Shown here: positions 56,914 to 64,000 of the stretch, piece after piece
Position numbering within the stretch: the stretch's first letter is position 1
Layout: every line of letters starts with the position of its first letter
IMG/VR virus record: IMGVR_UViG_3300042346_000326
Span: 33,381-97,380 of that record
Length of the DNA: 64,000 bases
Origin: a virus
Reading direction: 5' to 3' (one strand)
The notes under the pieces: model-generated
Databases searched by the model: none
Seen by the model: the letters and a program-made list of their open reading frames with translations, nothing else
Told to the model about the DNA's origin: nothing
Translations under genes and position numbers: made by a program

Positions 56914-57143
56914 TGGCAAAGACAATTAAGGTTCAAGGAACAAAACACACCGTTAAGAAGAACAAGAAAGGCGATGTGATTGTCGACCACGAAGCCAAGG
57001 CTAAGGCTGGTAAGTGGGACAAGATTAACTTGACCAAGAAGGGCGGCTCTAAGACCGTTGAAGAGGGCGTCAAGGCTGTAAAAGATTGGCACAAGAAGAA
57101 TCCTCACAAGAAGGTGAAACGTGGCAGCAAAAAAGACAAGTAA
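56913..57143 (+). CDS. Small basic protein
   Basis: 76 aa. IKVQGTKHTVKKNKKGDVIVDHEAKAKAGKWDKINLTKKGGSKT has a beta-hairpin core (IKVQGTKHTV... DVIVDH) and TVEEGVKAVKDWHKKNPHKK a helix. Found in order in other phages in my recollection, without a function. Overlaps the next start by 23 nt. Confidence 0.7.
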   Translation: MAKTIKVQGTKHTVKKNKKGDVIVDHEAKAKAGKWDKINLTKKGGSKTVEEGVKAVKDWHKKNPHKKVKRGSKKDK

Positions 57144-57312
57144 GTCAAAAGTAAACCAAGCAGGTAACTACACCAAGCCTGGTATGCGCAAAGCGCTCTT
57201 TAATAAGATTAAGGCTGGCTCCAAGGGTGGAGACCCAGGAGAATGGAGCGCAAGAAAAGCACAACTTCTTGCCTCTGAATATAAGAAGGCAGGCGGAGGG
57301 TACAAGAACTAG
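57121..57312 (+). CDS. Small basic protein (same family as the 35.2-kb protein)
   Basis: 63 aa from a GTG. YTKPGMRKALFNKIKAGSKG, EWSARKAQLLASEYKKAGGG end in YKN. The last third parallels the 35.2-kb protein (AWVAKKYQQAGGQY). Overlaps the previous gene. Confidence 0.7.
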   Translation: MAAKKTSKSKVNQAGNYTKPGMRKALFNKIKAGSKGGDPGEWSARKAQLLASEYKKAGGGYKN

Positions 57313-57313
57313 A

Positions 57314-57550
57314 ATGGCCCTTGCTAAATCACAGAAGTCCTTAAAGAAGTGGTCACAAGAGAAGTGGCGTACTTCCGATGGGAAAGAGTCTAAAGGTAAA
57401 AAGAGATACCTGCCAGATAAAGCATGGGATAGTCTTTCTCCTTCAGAAAAGGCTGCTACTAACCGCGCTAAAGCCGAAGGCAATAGCAAAGGAAAGCAGT
57501 TTGTAAAACAACCCAAAAAAATTGCCGCAAAGACGGCAAGACACCGATAG
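57314..57550 (+). CDS. DUF5872-like basic protein
   Basis: 78 aa. SLKKWSQEKWRTSDGKESKG, KKRYLPDKAWDSLSPSEKAA, TNRAKAEGNSKGKQFVKQPK: the W-x4-W-x-T-S ... Y-L-P-x-x-A-W-x-x-L ... E ... T-x-x-K pattern of a short phage/giant-virus family (DUF5872, from memory). Function unknown. Confidence 0.75.
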   Translation: MALAKSQKSLKKWSQEKWRTSDGKESKGKKRYLPDKAWDSLSPSEKAATNRAKAEGNSKGKQFVKQPKKIAAKTARHR

Positions 57551-57559
57551 GAGATACCC

Positions 57560-57676
57560 ATGTGTAGCACTTGTGGCTGTATGAAGCCGAAAGATAAGCA
57601 CGGAGAGAAGACTCTAGCCGCTGCTAACAAGAAGTATGCCAAGAAGAAGAACGACAAGAAGAAGGAGAAAAAGTAA
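57560..57676 (+). CDS. Cys-headed Lys-rich mini-protein
   Basis: 38 aa: MCSTCGCMKPKDKHGEKTLA, then AANKKYAKKKNDKKKEKK. Cys2, Cys5 and Cys7 (plus His14) suggest metal binding at the N-terminus; the rest is basic. AGGAG upstream; TAATG into the next gene. Confidence 0.65.
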   Translation: MCSTCGCMKPKDKHGEKTLAAANKKYAKKKNDKKKEKK

Positions 57677-57741
57677 TGGCTCTCTCCTGTAATATGAAGA
57701 ATTGTAAGTGTAAATGCAATGTTTGCAAAGGAAAGAAATAA
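57676..57741 (+). CDS. Metallothionein-like 21-residue protein
   Basis: 21 aa with five Cys, reading MALSCNMKNCKCKCNVCKGK plus a final Lys. Cys-x-Cys-x-Cys-x2-Cys spacing is metallothionein-like. Very short, but the TAATG overlaps at both ends and its position in an unbroken gene series support it. Confidence 0.55.
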   Translation: MALSCNMKNCKCKCNVCKGKK

Positions 57742-57887
57742 TGGCGCTAAAAGGTAAACAAACCAAACTTGACTTAAACAAGAACGGCAAACTTGATAAG
57801 GAAGACTTCTCAATGCTACGTGGCAAGAAGGGCGCTGCTAAAGCCAAAGGCAAGAAGCAGGCTATGCCAAGAAAGAAGGGCATGTAG
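57741..57887 (+). CDS. EF-hand-like mini-protein
   Basis: 48 aa. LDLNKNGKLDKEDFSMLRG contains a canonical 12-residue calcium loop (Asp, Asn, Asn, Gly, Leu, Asp at positions 1, 3, 5, 6, 8, 12), then a Lys-rich tail. Similar single-EF-hand proteins occur in marine phages. A GTG overlap joins it to the next gene. Confidence 0.75.
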   Translation: MALKGKQTKLDLNKNGKLDKEDFSMLRGKKGAAKAKGKKQAMPRKKGM

Positions 57888-58171
57888 TGAAGAAGCCACC
57901 TATGAAGGGCAAGTACACCAAGAAGTCCGATGAAAAGATGGACTCCTACTTGACCAAGAAGGCTGGTCTTGACAAAGAAGAAAAAGAAGAGTTTGAGAAG
58001 AAAGACAAGGCTCACGGAAAAAAGAAGAAACCGAAGACTCTTCAAGAGGATGTCAAGATTGATAAGAAGATTATCAAGGGCATAAAGAAGAAAGAAAAGG
58101 CCCACGAAAAGAAGGAAGGCAAGAAGGGCGAGAAGGCCGAAGAAAAGCGGGAGAAGAAAGAAAAGAAGTAG
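57887..58171 (+). CDS. Highly charged Lys/Glu protein
   Basis: 94 aa from a GTG, over half Lys and Glu, helical (KKSDEKMDSYLTKKAGLDKEEKEEFEKK; KIDKKIIKGIKKKEKAHEKKEGKK). The N-terminal PPMKGKYTKKSDEKMDSYL has some fold signal. Last gene before a terminator. Confidence 0.65.
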   Translation: MKKPPMKGKYTKKSDEKMDSYLTKKAGLDKEEKEEFEKKDKAHGKKKKPKTLQEDVKIDKKIIKGIKKKEKAHEKKEGKKGEKAEEKREKKEKK

Positions 58172-58178
58172 CAAGTTG

Positions 58179-58205
58179 GAGCCCCGAAAGGGGCTCTTCT
58201 TGTTT
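58179..58205 (+). terminator. Rho-independent terminator
   Basis: GAGCCCC-gaaa-GGGGCTC stem-loop with a tetraloop, followed by TTCTTGTTT. Ends the basic mini-protein operon 8 nt past its last stop. Confidence 0.92.
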
Positions 58206-58274
58206 ATCCTAGCCTTATCGGAAATCCGTGCGGACTCCGTGTAGCACCCACTACTTGCGATAAAGGGGATATAA

Positions 58275-58448
58275 ATGGCTTGGAAGCCTTGGTATGAACG
58301 TGCCGCTGAAATGAACGGCAAAGAAGTTGAAGAGTTCATGCGTGGCGTTTTTGGTTGGAAACCAAAAGATAAACGCCCAATTATTACTGGTCTTATCGCA
58401 GGCTACGTTGGTGGCAAAGTCGCTGCGAAGGACCTAAAGAAGAAGTGA
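58275..58448 (+). CDS. Small hypothetical protein
   Basis: 57 aa: MAWKPWYERAAEMNGKEVEE, FMRGVFGWKPKDKRPIITGL, IAGYVGGKVAAKDLKKK. A Gly-rich hydrophobic stretch near the end could be a short membrane or capsid anchor. AAAGGGG precedes the ATG; GTG of the next gene overlaps its stop. Confidence 0.75.
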   Translation: MAWKPWYERAAEMNGKEVEEFMRGVFGWKPKDKRPIITGLIAGYVGGKVAAKDLKKK

Positions 58449-58762
58449 ATCGACAAAAATTAAACAGCGCCCTTAATCAAGCCAGTCACGAAACGACCAG
58501 GCTTCTTTCCGCACACCTGCGCACGGAGGCTCGCAAGAGCGGATGGTCAGATGATGTCGTGCGCTCTATGAACGTTACCTACGACAAAGATGGCTTTGCA
58601 GCGCATGTAGACGCTCGTAATCACGTCAAAGCCTTAGATTTAGAGTACGGAACTCCTACTACTCAACCAACTGCTGCAGTTCGCCGTTTTAGTAATCGAA
58701 CAGCAGAGGCTCAACATTTCTTTGTAAACCGTCTCTTCAAGCATATCGAGGATGACCTATGA
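58445..58762 (+). CDS. HK97 gp10-like neck / tail-completion protein
   Basis: 105 aa from a GTG. LLSAHLRTEARKSGWSDDVVRSMNV then ALDLEYGTPTTQPTAAVRRFSNR is the order of gp10-type proteins (amphipathic helix, then LE-YG-T ... P-x-P-x-x-R). It connects head completion to the tail. Overlaps the next gene by 4 nt. Confidence 0.75.
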   Translation: MNRQKLNSALNQASHETTRLLSAHLRTEARKSGWSDDVVRSMNVTYDKDGFAAHVDARNHVKALDLEYGTPTTQPTAAVRRFSNRTAEAQHFFVNRLFKHIEDDL

Positions 58763-59481
58763 GTTTCCTACTTGATGAAGATGAAGCGATTCGTGACCTA
58801 CTACTCGGTATGACTGTTACAGACCAAAAGCAGAATACCTCCCGCAATGTCGGTGTATGGTTTGGACAACCTGACCAAGAGTTACGTGAGCAGAAGTATC
58901 CCTACATAACTATAGATATGATTGATGTTGCTGAAGATTTCACACGTGCTATGCGTGGCAAGGTTCGCCCTGCATATATCCAAGACCCAACCGTCATGGT
59001 TACTGGTGTACAAGGAACTCAGTCAGTTCAGTTTGTTCAACAAGTAAACTTTAATAATAATGACCATGCCTGGGAAATTGATTACCCAATTCCCGTAAAC
59101 ATCGACTATCAAATAACTACATACTCACGTCAACCACGTCATGACCGCCAAATTCTGGCGCAATTACTATACACAAAGATTCCACTTCGATACGCTGTTC
59201 TATTGACGGGACCAAACACTGTCTATGGTACACATCGTCGCTTGGATGTTCTGGATATTGCAAAACGCGATGTTTCAGAAAATGGCAAACGGTTGTTTGT
59301 CAATGCAATCACTGTGCGTATCTCATCCGAGATTGCACAAGAAACCTTCACCAAACTCTATAAGGCGCAAGAACTTACTATCACTGGTGTTACAGACGAC
59401 GAAGGCAATACTGATGGAAGTCAGGTTATTGGTCGTGGTCAATTCACTGCAATTCAAGGCATAACTATTACGGCACCATAA
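58759..59481 (+). CDS. Tail terminator / completion-type protein
   Basis: 240 aa. DEAIRDLLLGMTVTD, YPYITIDMIDVAEDFTRAMRG, PIPVNIDYQITTYSRQPRHDRQILAQLLY and FVNAITVRISSEI form an alpha/beta protein of tail-terminator type placed right before the sheath. Function assigned by position and general layout. Confidence 0.6.
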   Translation: MSFLLDEDEAIRDLLLGMTVTDQKQNTSRNVGVWFGQPDQELREQKYPYITIDMIDVAEDFTRAMRGKVRPAYIQDPTVMVTGVQGTQSVQFVQQVNFNNNDHAWEIDYPIPVNIDYQITTYSRQPRHDRQILAQLLYTKIPLRYAVLLTGPNTVYGTHRRLDVLDIAKRDVSENGKRLFVNAITVRISSEIAQETFTKLYKAQELTITGVTDDEGNTDGSQVIGRGQFTAIQGITITAP

Positions 59482-59511
59482 GGAACAACCTCAACTTAGT
59501 TAGGAGAAAAG

Positions 59512-61023
59512 ATGTCATTTAGTCGCCCAGGCGTTTATATTACAGAACGCCTATTACCAGCAACACTTCCGCAAGGACCAAGTGCTGATGCTGCTGGTGC
59601 AGTAGTTGCGCCTTTTGCACAGGGACCAGAAACGGTAACTCGTGTAACTTCTTGGTATGACTTTACCAAGTACTTTGGTGGATATAACGCTTCTTATCCA
59701 GCAACATTTCAGGTAGCAGCATTCTTCCAAAACGGTGGACGCGAACTTTATGTTCAACGTCTACTTGCATCAAACGCTGTAAAAGCCGATACCGACCTAG
59801 TCGACAGTGGTAGCGCAGCACAAGTTAACATTCAATCAAAAAATGCTGGAACTGATGGAAACAGCCTTCGTGTTGTTCTTTCAGCAGGTCAGGTAGCCAG
59901 CACATACACACTTACTTTGTACAAAGAGTCAGGTGTAGCAAATGATATTTCTGACGACATTCTTCTTGAGCGATATGAAAACATCGTTTTTGATGATGAC
60001 ACGTCAAGTGATTACGCAGAAACAGTTATAAACGTTGTTTCACCTAACATCACAGTAGCAGTTGATTCAGGTTATGCAGGACAGTCTTTGACTTCTGCAA
60101 CCTATCCACTTGCAGGTGGTTCAAACGGAACTGCAACAGCATCTACTGATTACACCAACTACAAGGCTGGTGGTTCATCAGTATTTACTAGATTCTCAAA
60201 TCTTGAGCGTCCACTTGTAATGTTTCTTCCAGTTGTTAACGCTCTTGCTTCTGGAACAACAGCAGTATTTGATGCAGCAACTTCTTGGGCAGAAGATAAC
60301 AACGGATTCGTTGTTGTTGATACTGACCCAGATTTAACTCCAGCAAACGCTGTTAGCGCTGCTGCTGCTCTTGCAGATACCAGTTTTGCTGCTGTCTATT
60401 ACCCGCAATACTTCATTGCTGACCCACTAGGACGTGGCGCTGGTGCGCTTCGTAAAATTGGGCCATCAGGTGCTCTTGCAGGTATCTACCTTGCAAACGA
60501 TGCATCACGTGGTGTATTTAAGGCTCCAGCAGGTGTAGGAGTTGTTCTTCAAGGTGCAGTTGTTATGGAGAGAACCTTCACATCAACTGAACTCGATACA
60601 ATGAACGCAAGCACATCGCCAGTCAACGCAATTCGTGCTCTTCCAGGTGCAGGCATCTGCGTCATGGGCGCACGCACGCTCAAGCAGGATGGAACAGCAA
60701 ACAAGTATGTCAACATGCGTCGTTCGCTTATCTACATTCGCAAGCAATTAAAGAACCTCACAGAGTTTGCAATATTTGAAAACAATGATGAAAAACTATG
60801 GGCATCACTGCGCACCGTAATCTCTTCATTCTTAGTTGAATATAAGAATCAGGGTGGTTTACGAGGTGCTACAAACACTGATGCTTTCTTTATCAAGTGT
60901 GATGGTGAAAATAACACCGCACAATCAATTGCAAACGGAGAGGTACGCATCCAAGTGGGTGTCGCACTCCAGTATCCAGCAGAATTCGTTGTCATTGACC
61001 TAAGTCAAAAGACCGCGAATTAA
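59512..61023 (+). CDS. Contractile tail sheath protein
   Basis: 503 aa. RPGVYITERLL at the N-terminus, FTKYFGGYNASYPATFQVAAFFQNGGRELYVQRLL (the G-x-x-x-x-Y-V-R/Q-R signature), IGPSGALAGIYLANDASRGVFKAPAGVG, and a C-terminal IYIRKQLKNLTEFAIFENNDEKLWASLRTVISSFL, all classic sheath features. Proves a myovirus-type tail. TAGGAG before the ATG. Confidence 0.95.
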   Translation: MSFSRPGVYITERLLPATLPQGPSADAAGAVVAPFAQGPETVTRVTSWYDFTKYFGGYNASYPATFQVAAFFQNGGRELYVQRLLASNAVKADTDLVDSGSAAQVNIQSKNAGTDGNSLRVVLSAGQVASTYTLTLYKESGVANDISDDILLERYENIVFDDDTSSDYAETVINVVSPNITVAVDSGYAGQSLTSATYPLAGGSNGTATASTDYTNYKAGGSSVFTRFSNLERPLVMFLPVVNALASGTTAVFDAATSWAEDNNGFVVVDTDPDLTPANAVSAAAALADTSFAAVYYPQYFIADPLGRGAGALRKIGPSGALAGIYLANDASRGVFKAPAGVGVVLQGAVVMERTFTSTELDTMNASTSPVNAIRALPGAGICVMGARTLKQDGTANKYVNMRRSLIYIRKQLKNLTEFAIFENNDEKLWASLRTVISSFLVEYKNQGGLRGATNTDAFFIKCDGENNTAQSIANGEVRIQVGVALQYPAEFVVIDLSQKTAN

Positions 61024-61043
61024 TTCGAAGGAGAAATACATAA

Positions 61044-61676
61044 ATGCCAACAATAATCAATAACCGCTCGACACTGGTAACCGACCCGTTACGTAATTTT
61101 CGGTTCCTTGTCCAGTTCAAACCTCTAACGGGATTCCCAGGAGCACTGGGCGGAACGTTACGCAGTGGAGCCGTAAACTCTGTTTCTTTTGGGTTTACCT
61201 CTGTATCAGGTCTGTCAGTAACTACAGACTCTATCCCTTACCGTGAGGGTGGGTACAACACAACCGTTCACCAGATTCCTGGTCAAACCACATTTACGCC
61301 GCTCACACTACAGCGTGGTGTAATGCTTGGAACAAATCAGAACTGGGAATGGATGCGCCTTCTGTTTGCAACAGTTGCAGCAGGTGGCAGCACACGTTCA
61401 ATTGCAGAAAACTTCCGTTGCAATATTGAAGTATCTGTTCTTTCACATCCAATTCCTGCTTCAGGTGCTGGAGACCCAAATGCTGCTGCTACTGACCATG
61501 TAGCAAAACGTATTGAGGTCTACAACGCATGGCCTACATCTGTGGCATACTCTGACCTCAACGCAGGTGACAATGCACTTCTAGTTGAACAAGTTACCTT
61601 CGTACACGAAGGCTTTGATATCAACTGGGGTACAGCGCTTACAGCAGCAGGACAAGCACCAGACTTCGCAGACTAA
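61044..61676 (+). CDS. Tail tube protein (T4 gp19-like family)
   Basis: 210 aa. DPLRNFRFLVQFKPLTGFPG, VNSVSFGFTSVSGLSVTTDSIPYREGGYNTTVHQIPGQTTFTPLTLQRG and NWEWMRLLF are the family's ordered motifs (F-x-V ... V-S-G-L ... Y-R-E-G ... P-G ... L-x-R-G). Assembles into the inner tube beneath the sheath. GAAGGAG upstream. Confidence 0.9.
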   Translation: MPTIINNRSTLVTDPLRNFRFLVQFKPLTGFPGALGGTLRSGAVNSVSFGFTSVSGLSVTTDSIPYREGGYNTTVHQIPGQTTFTPLTLQRGVMLGTNQNWEWMRLLFATVAAGGSTRSIAENFRCNIEVSVLSHPIPASGAGDPNAAATDHVAKRIEVYNAWPTSVAYSDLNAGDNALLVEQVTFVHEGFDINWGTALTAAGQAPDFAD

Positions 61677-61688
61677 CAAAGGAACATA

Positions 61689-62492
61689 ATGTCGAAAACA
61701 ATTAGTGCAGCGGCTAATCCCGCATTGGCAAATAAAATGTTAAGTGATGTTGTGGAAGAAAAACCACAGCAAAAAGAAATAAAGATTACTTCTCCTTCGA
61801 ACAATATCGTGACTCTCCCTGGTGGCTATATAACAGCCACTGGGGAAGTCATCGATGAAGCAGAGGTAAGAGAACTTACTGGCGCAGATGAAGAAGCAAT
61901 AGCAAAAGCCCCAAATGTGGGAAGAGCACTGTTAACTATTCTGCAAAGAGGTACTGTAAGAATAGGAGAAGAACGGGCAGACGATAAAGTCCTAGATGGT
62001 ATTTTATCTGCAGACCGTGATGTTCTTCTTCTTGCAATATTCAAAGCCACTTTTGGAAACACAACAGTGATTCCTGTTTACATTGATGGAGAGATGAAAG
62101 AAGTTGAAGTAGACCTTAATGTGGATATACCAATTAAGACTCTATCGGACAAAGTAAATGACCGCTATTTTACTGTAAAGGGCAAAAAGAACCTGTACAC
62201 CGTGCAACTTCCAACAGGCAAGACTCACAGAGAAATGATTAAAAACTCTGAGAAGTCATCTGCTGAATTGACTACTTTAATGTTAGAAGGAACTGTTACA
62301 GAAATAAATGGAACACCAGTCCTAAGTAAATCCCAGGTACAAACTCTCGGAATTCAAGACCGTAAAATCATCATTGATGAAATCAATAAAAGGCTTCCAG
62401 GGCCACAGTTCGACAATGTCACTGTGACTGACCCTGATACAGGAAAAGAGGTAAGTGTTCCCGTTAATTTCGGGACCTTATTTCGATTCTAA
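61689..62492 (+). CDS. Tail assembly chaperone, upstream (G-like) frame
   Basis: 267 aa. Disordered N-terminus, then a helical domain (AEVRELTGADEEAIAKAPNVGRALLTILQRGTVRIGEER and VLLLAIFKATFGNTTVIPVYIDGEMKEVEVDLN) as in tail-assembly chaperones. Sits between tube and tape measure, the chaperone position. Its last 13 codons overlap the next ORF in the +1 frame, with a TTT-CGA just before the stop. Confidence 0.75.
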   Translation: MSKTISAAANPALANKMLSDVVEEKPQQKEIKITSPSNNIVTLPGGYITATGEVIDEAEVRELTGADEEAIAKAPNVGRALLTILQRGTVRIGEERADDKVLDGILSADRDVLLLAIFKATFGNTTVIPVYIDGEMKEVEVDLNVDIPIKTLSDKVNDRYFTVKGKKNLYTVQLPTGKTHREMIKNSEKSSAELTTLMLEGTVTEINGTPVLSKSQVQTLGIQDRKIIIDEINKRLPGPQFDNVTVTDPDTGKEVSVPVNFGTLFRF

Positions 62493-62640
62493 CGTAACGA
62501 GTTATGAAACACTCATTGCGGAGTGGGCAGCGCTCACTAGGTCTTTTAAAGGCTGGACACTAACGGAGATAAAAACGTTATCTCCACGAGAACGTAAAAA
62601 CTGGCTAGAAGTAGCCCGTTATGTCAGGGAAAGGGATTAG
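62455..62640 (+). CDS. Tail assembly chaperone, downstream (T-like) frame, likely made by +1 frameshift
   Basis: 61 codons from a GTG with no ribosome site. SYETLIAEWAALTRSFKGWTLTEIKTLSPRERKNWLEVARYVRERD is a complete-looking helical domain of T-part type. It is in the +1 frame relative to the upstream gene. A slip at TTT-CGA (62481-62486), Phe-tRNA moving from TTT to TTC while the rare-looking CGA waits, would yield a fusion ...GTLFDSNVTSYETL. Independent initiation at the GTG is the alternative. Confidence 0.65.
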   Translation: MFPLISGPYFDSNVTSYETLIAEWAALTRSFKGWTLTEIKTLSPRERKNWLEVARYVRERD

Positions 62641-62641
62641 T

Positions 62642-64000
62642 ATGGCAAATAATAAAATGCTGTCTAATGTTCGTGACCTGACTACTGCCGTTGGTCAACT
62701 GCAACAAAAAATTGACGCCCTATATAACTCTCTAGATAAAGTTTCAGGTAAAGCAACTGAGGCTCTAGGGGGTGCGCAAGGCGTTCTACAATCTGGTGGG
62801 CAAATAGGCGTTGGTCAAGGCTCTACAACAATGAACCTTGGTTCAGACAACGCCAAATTCCCAACTTCACAACCATCTTCTGGCGGCAAGATGATGCCCT
62901 CAAGTCTTGGAAACTTTAGTTTCTCGTGGCAATTTAGACAGGGAAATCCAGAAGCAAGTTTAATGACTTCGCAGGCTGGTGGTGGAGGCGGAGGCGGTGG
63001 AGACACTGGAAAATTCTTTGGTCCAATTGATGCTTTTAAATACGGATTTAAAGGTGCAGCAAAAGTTGGATTAGGTGTTGCTGCAGGTATGTATGCTGCT
63101 GCGCCAGATGTGTCTCTTCTTGGACAACGAAGTATTGGGCTAGAGCAAGCACTGCGTCTTGGCACTGGTACTAGACAAATGCTTAATCAACAGTTAACTG
63201 GTGGATTAAGAAATGCAATGTCAAGCGTTGGTTCTGACGCAATAGTTGCTCCAATTCTTGCAAGCCGTGGCTTTATGCCAGGAACGTCTAACTATAAAAT
63301 GATGGTAGGTGAAACGGCTGGAGCGTTTAGGTATTTAGGAATTGACAATGCTGCTGCTGCAAGTGCGTTAGCCAGTTTGCGTTCTGCGCCTACAGGAGCA
63401 GCGCTTTATAACCTTGGAATTAATACATACGATGCTTCTACTGGAAAGTTTAAATCTACTGGTGCTATTGCTAAAGAGTTAATGAGTACATTAACTGCAG
63501 GTAGAGGAGCAACTCCAGAGCAAATTGCTTTTGCTATTCAATCAGGAACTTTATCAGGAACTTTAACAGATTTATTTGGAACAGGCGCTGAAAGAGACAT
63601 CATGCAAGTTGCCATGATGGATATTGCAAAAGGCAAAAATCCAGACCTTGCAATGCGTGGAGAAAAAGAAGCCATTCCTATTCTTGAAGGTGTTGGGCAA
63701 ATGAATTATGCTCAAACAAGGCTATATGAAGCCTCAGAAGATAGAATGGTTGAAGGATTTAACAGAGCAGCAAAAGTTGTTGACGCGTTCAACAAAGCAA
63801 TGGAAAAAGTAGTTGGTCCACTTGCAGAACTAAAGGGAGTTATTCAGGGCGCTGGTGGAACAAATGTAGGAGAAGCCGTATCTACTGGTGCTCCTCTTAT
63901 TGCTTTAGGGTTAAAAGATATGGCTAAATCATTAACCAGTCTTTTTCCAGGAATAGCAGGCGCAGGAATTGCTACTGGTCTTGCAACAGTTGCAGCAGGA
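62642..64000 (+). CDS. Tail tape measure protein, 3' end beyond window
   Basis: At least 453 residues, open to the right edge. Starts MANNKMLSNVRDLTTAVGQL with a coiled coil (VGQLQQKIDALYNSLDKV), then a Gly-rich linker and long Ala/Gly/Leu-rich helical and hydrophobic segments (AAKVGLGVAAGMYAAAP; VSTGAPLIALGLKDMAKSL; GIAGAGIATGLATVAAG). Such length, composition and position after the chaperones fit the tape measure, which sets tail length and leaves with the DNA. Confidence 0.8.
   Translation, partial: MANNKMLSNVRDLTTAVGQLQQKIDALYNSLDKVSGKATEALGGAQGVLQSGGQIGVGQGSTTMNLGSDNAKFPTSQPSSGGKMMPSSLGNFSFSWQFRQGNPEASLMTSQAGGGGGGGGDTGKFFGPIDAFKYGFKGAAKVGLGVAAGMYAAAPDVSLLGQRSIGLEQALRLGTGTRQMLNQQLTGGLRNAMSSVGSDAIVAPILASRGFMPGTSNYKMMVGETAGAFRYLGIDNAAAASALASLRSAPTGAALYNLGINTYDASTGKFKSTGAIAKELMSTLTAGRGATPEQIAFAIQSGTLSGTLTDLFGTGAERDIMQVAMMDIAKGKNPDLAMRGEKEAIPILEGVGQMNYAQTRLYEASEDRMVEGFNRAAKVVDAFNKAMEKVVGPLAELKGVIQGAGGTNVGEAVSTGAPLIALGLKDMAKSLTSLFPGIAGAGIATGLATVAAG

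Noticed and set aside
57145-58339. Two minus ORFs of more than 220 aa opposite the mini-protein cluster
   Set aside because: Phe/Leu-rich reverse of Lys codons (AAG read as CTT); the plus strand has linked starts, stops and recognised families.

Overview
The window is 64 kb of an AT-leaning, densely packed genome of a contractile-tailed (myovirus-type) bacteriophage. The evidence is a complete late gene set: large terminase, portal, scaffold, major capsid protein, neck proteins, tail sheath, tail tube, a tail-assembly chaperone pair and the start of a tape-measure gene. A WhiB-type Fe-S regulator, a DUF7455-type zinc ribbon and apparently leaderless promoters point to an actinobacterial host. 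The low GC would fit freshwater or marine Actinobacteria, but that last step is inference. A tyrosine integrase and an excisionase-like protein suggest the phage is, or descends from, a temperate phage. No repressor was recognised. I found no tRNA, rRNA, CRISPR array or insertion sequence.

Layout. (1) 0-5.3 kb, plus strand: a gene cut by the left edge, a degenerate HAD-like protein, a 500-aa unknown, the first of five paralogous 'TPPGYS' proteins and a B12-dependent class II ribonucleotide reductase, ended by a strong terminator. (2) 5.3-15.9 kb, minus strand: transglycosylase and integrase; then, past a terminator and four short iterons, one long operon of tightly overlapping genes (xis-like, pyrimidine-dimer glycosylase, WhiB, Api92-like, HNH nuclease, tiny zinc and membrane proteins) led by a MoxR/CobS-like ATPase and a HExxH-VWA (CobT-like) partner. 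(3) 15.9-17.5 kb: about 1.5 kb with no credible gene but several inverted repeats and a repeated TTGTCACC motif, a candidate control or origin region. (4) 17.5-21.7 kb, plus: an island of compact effector-like enzymes (three GNATs, three ADP-ribosyltransferase-like proteins, one papain-like protein) with a shared short N-terminal motif. (5) 21.7-25 kb: HslV-like Ntn hydrolase, Hsp20, PD-(D/E)XK-like protein and a lysis group (lipoprotein, membrane protein, CHAP endolysin). (6) 25-33 kb: small zinc, basic and membrane proteins, an 889-aa secreted Pro/Glu-rich protein, and PASTA and KTSC proteins. (7) 33-45.6 kb: packaging, capsid, connector and two collagen-like fibres. (8) 45.6-55.8 kb: an accessory module on mixed strands with three glycosyltransferases, a methyltransferase, a GH130-like propeller, a TPR protein, a glycine-rich fibre, four more 'TPPGYS' paralogues and a 2-oxoglutarate dioxygenase. 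(9) 55.8-64 kb: neck proteins, a run of tiny lysine-rich proteins, then sheath, tube, chaperones and tape measure.

Working together: RNR and the repair/recombination proteins serve DNA supply and maintenance. The 17.8-21.5 kb enzymes look like host-takeover effectors. The 45.6-55.8 kb block looks like a sugar-modification cassette acting on the virion or host surface. Many genes that begin an operon lack a ribosome-binding site and instead carry a TANNNT hexamer about 6 nt before the start codon, so leaderless transcription seems a common expression strategy here.
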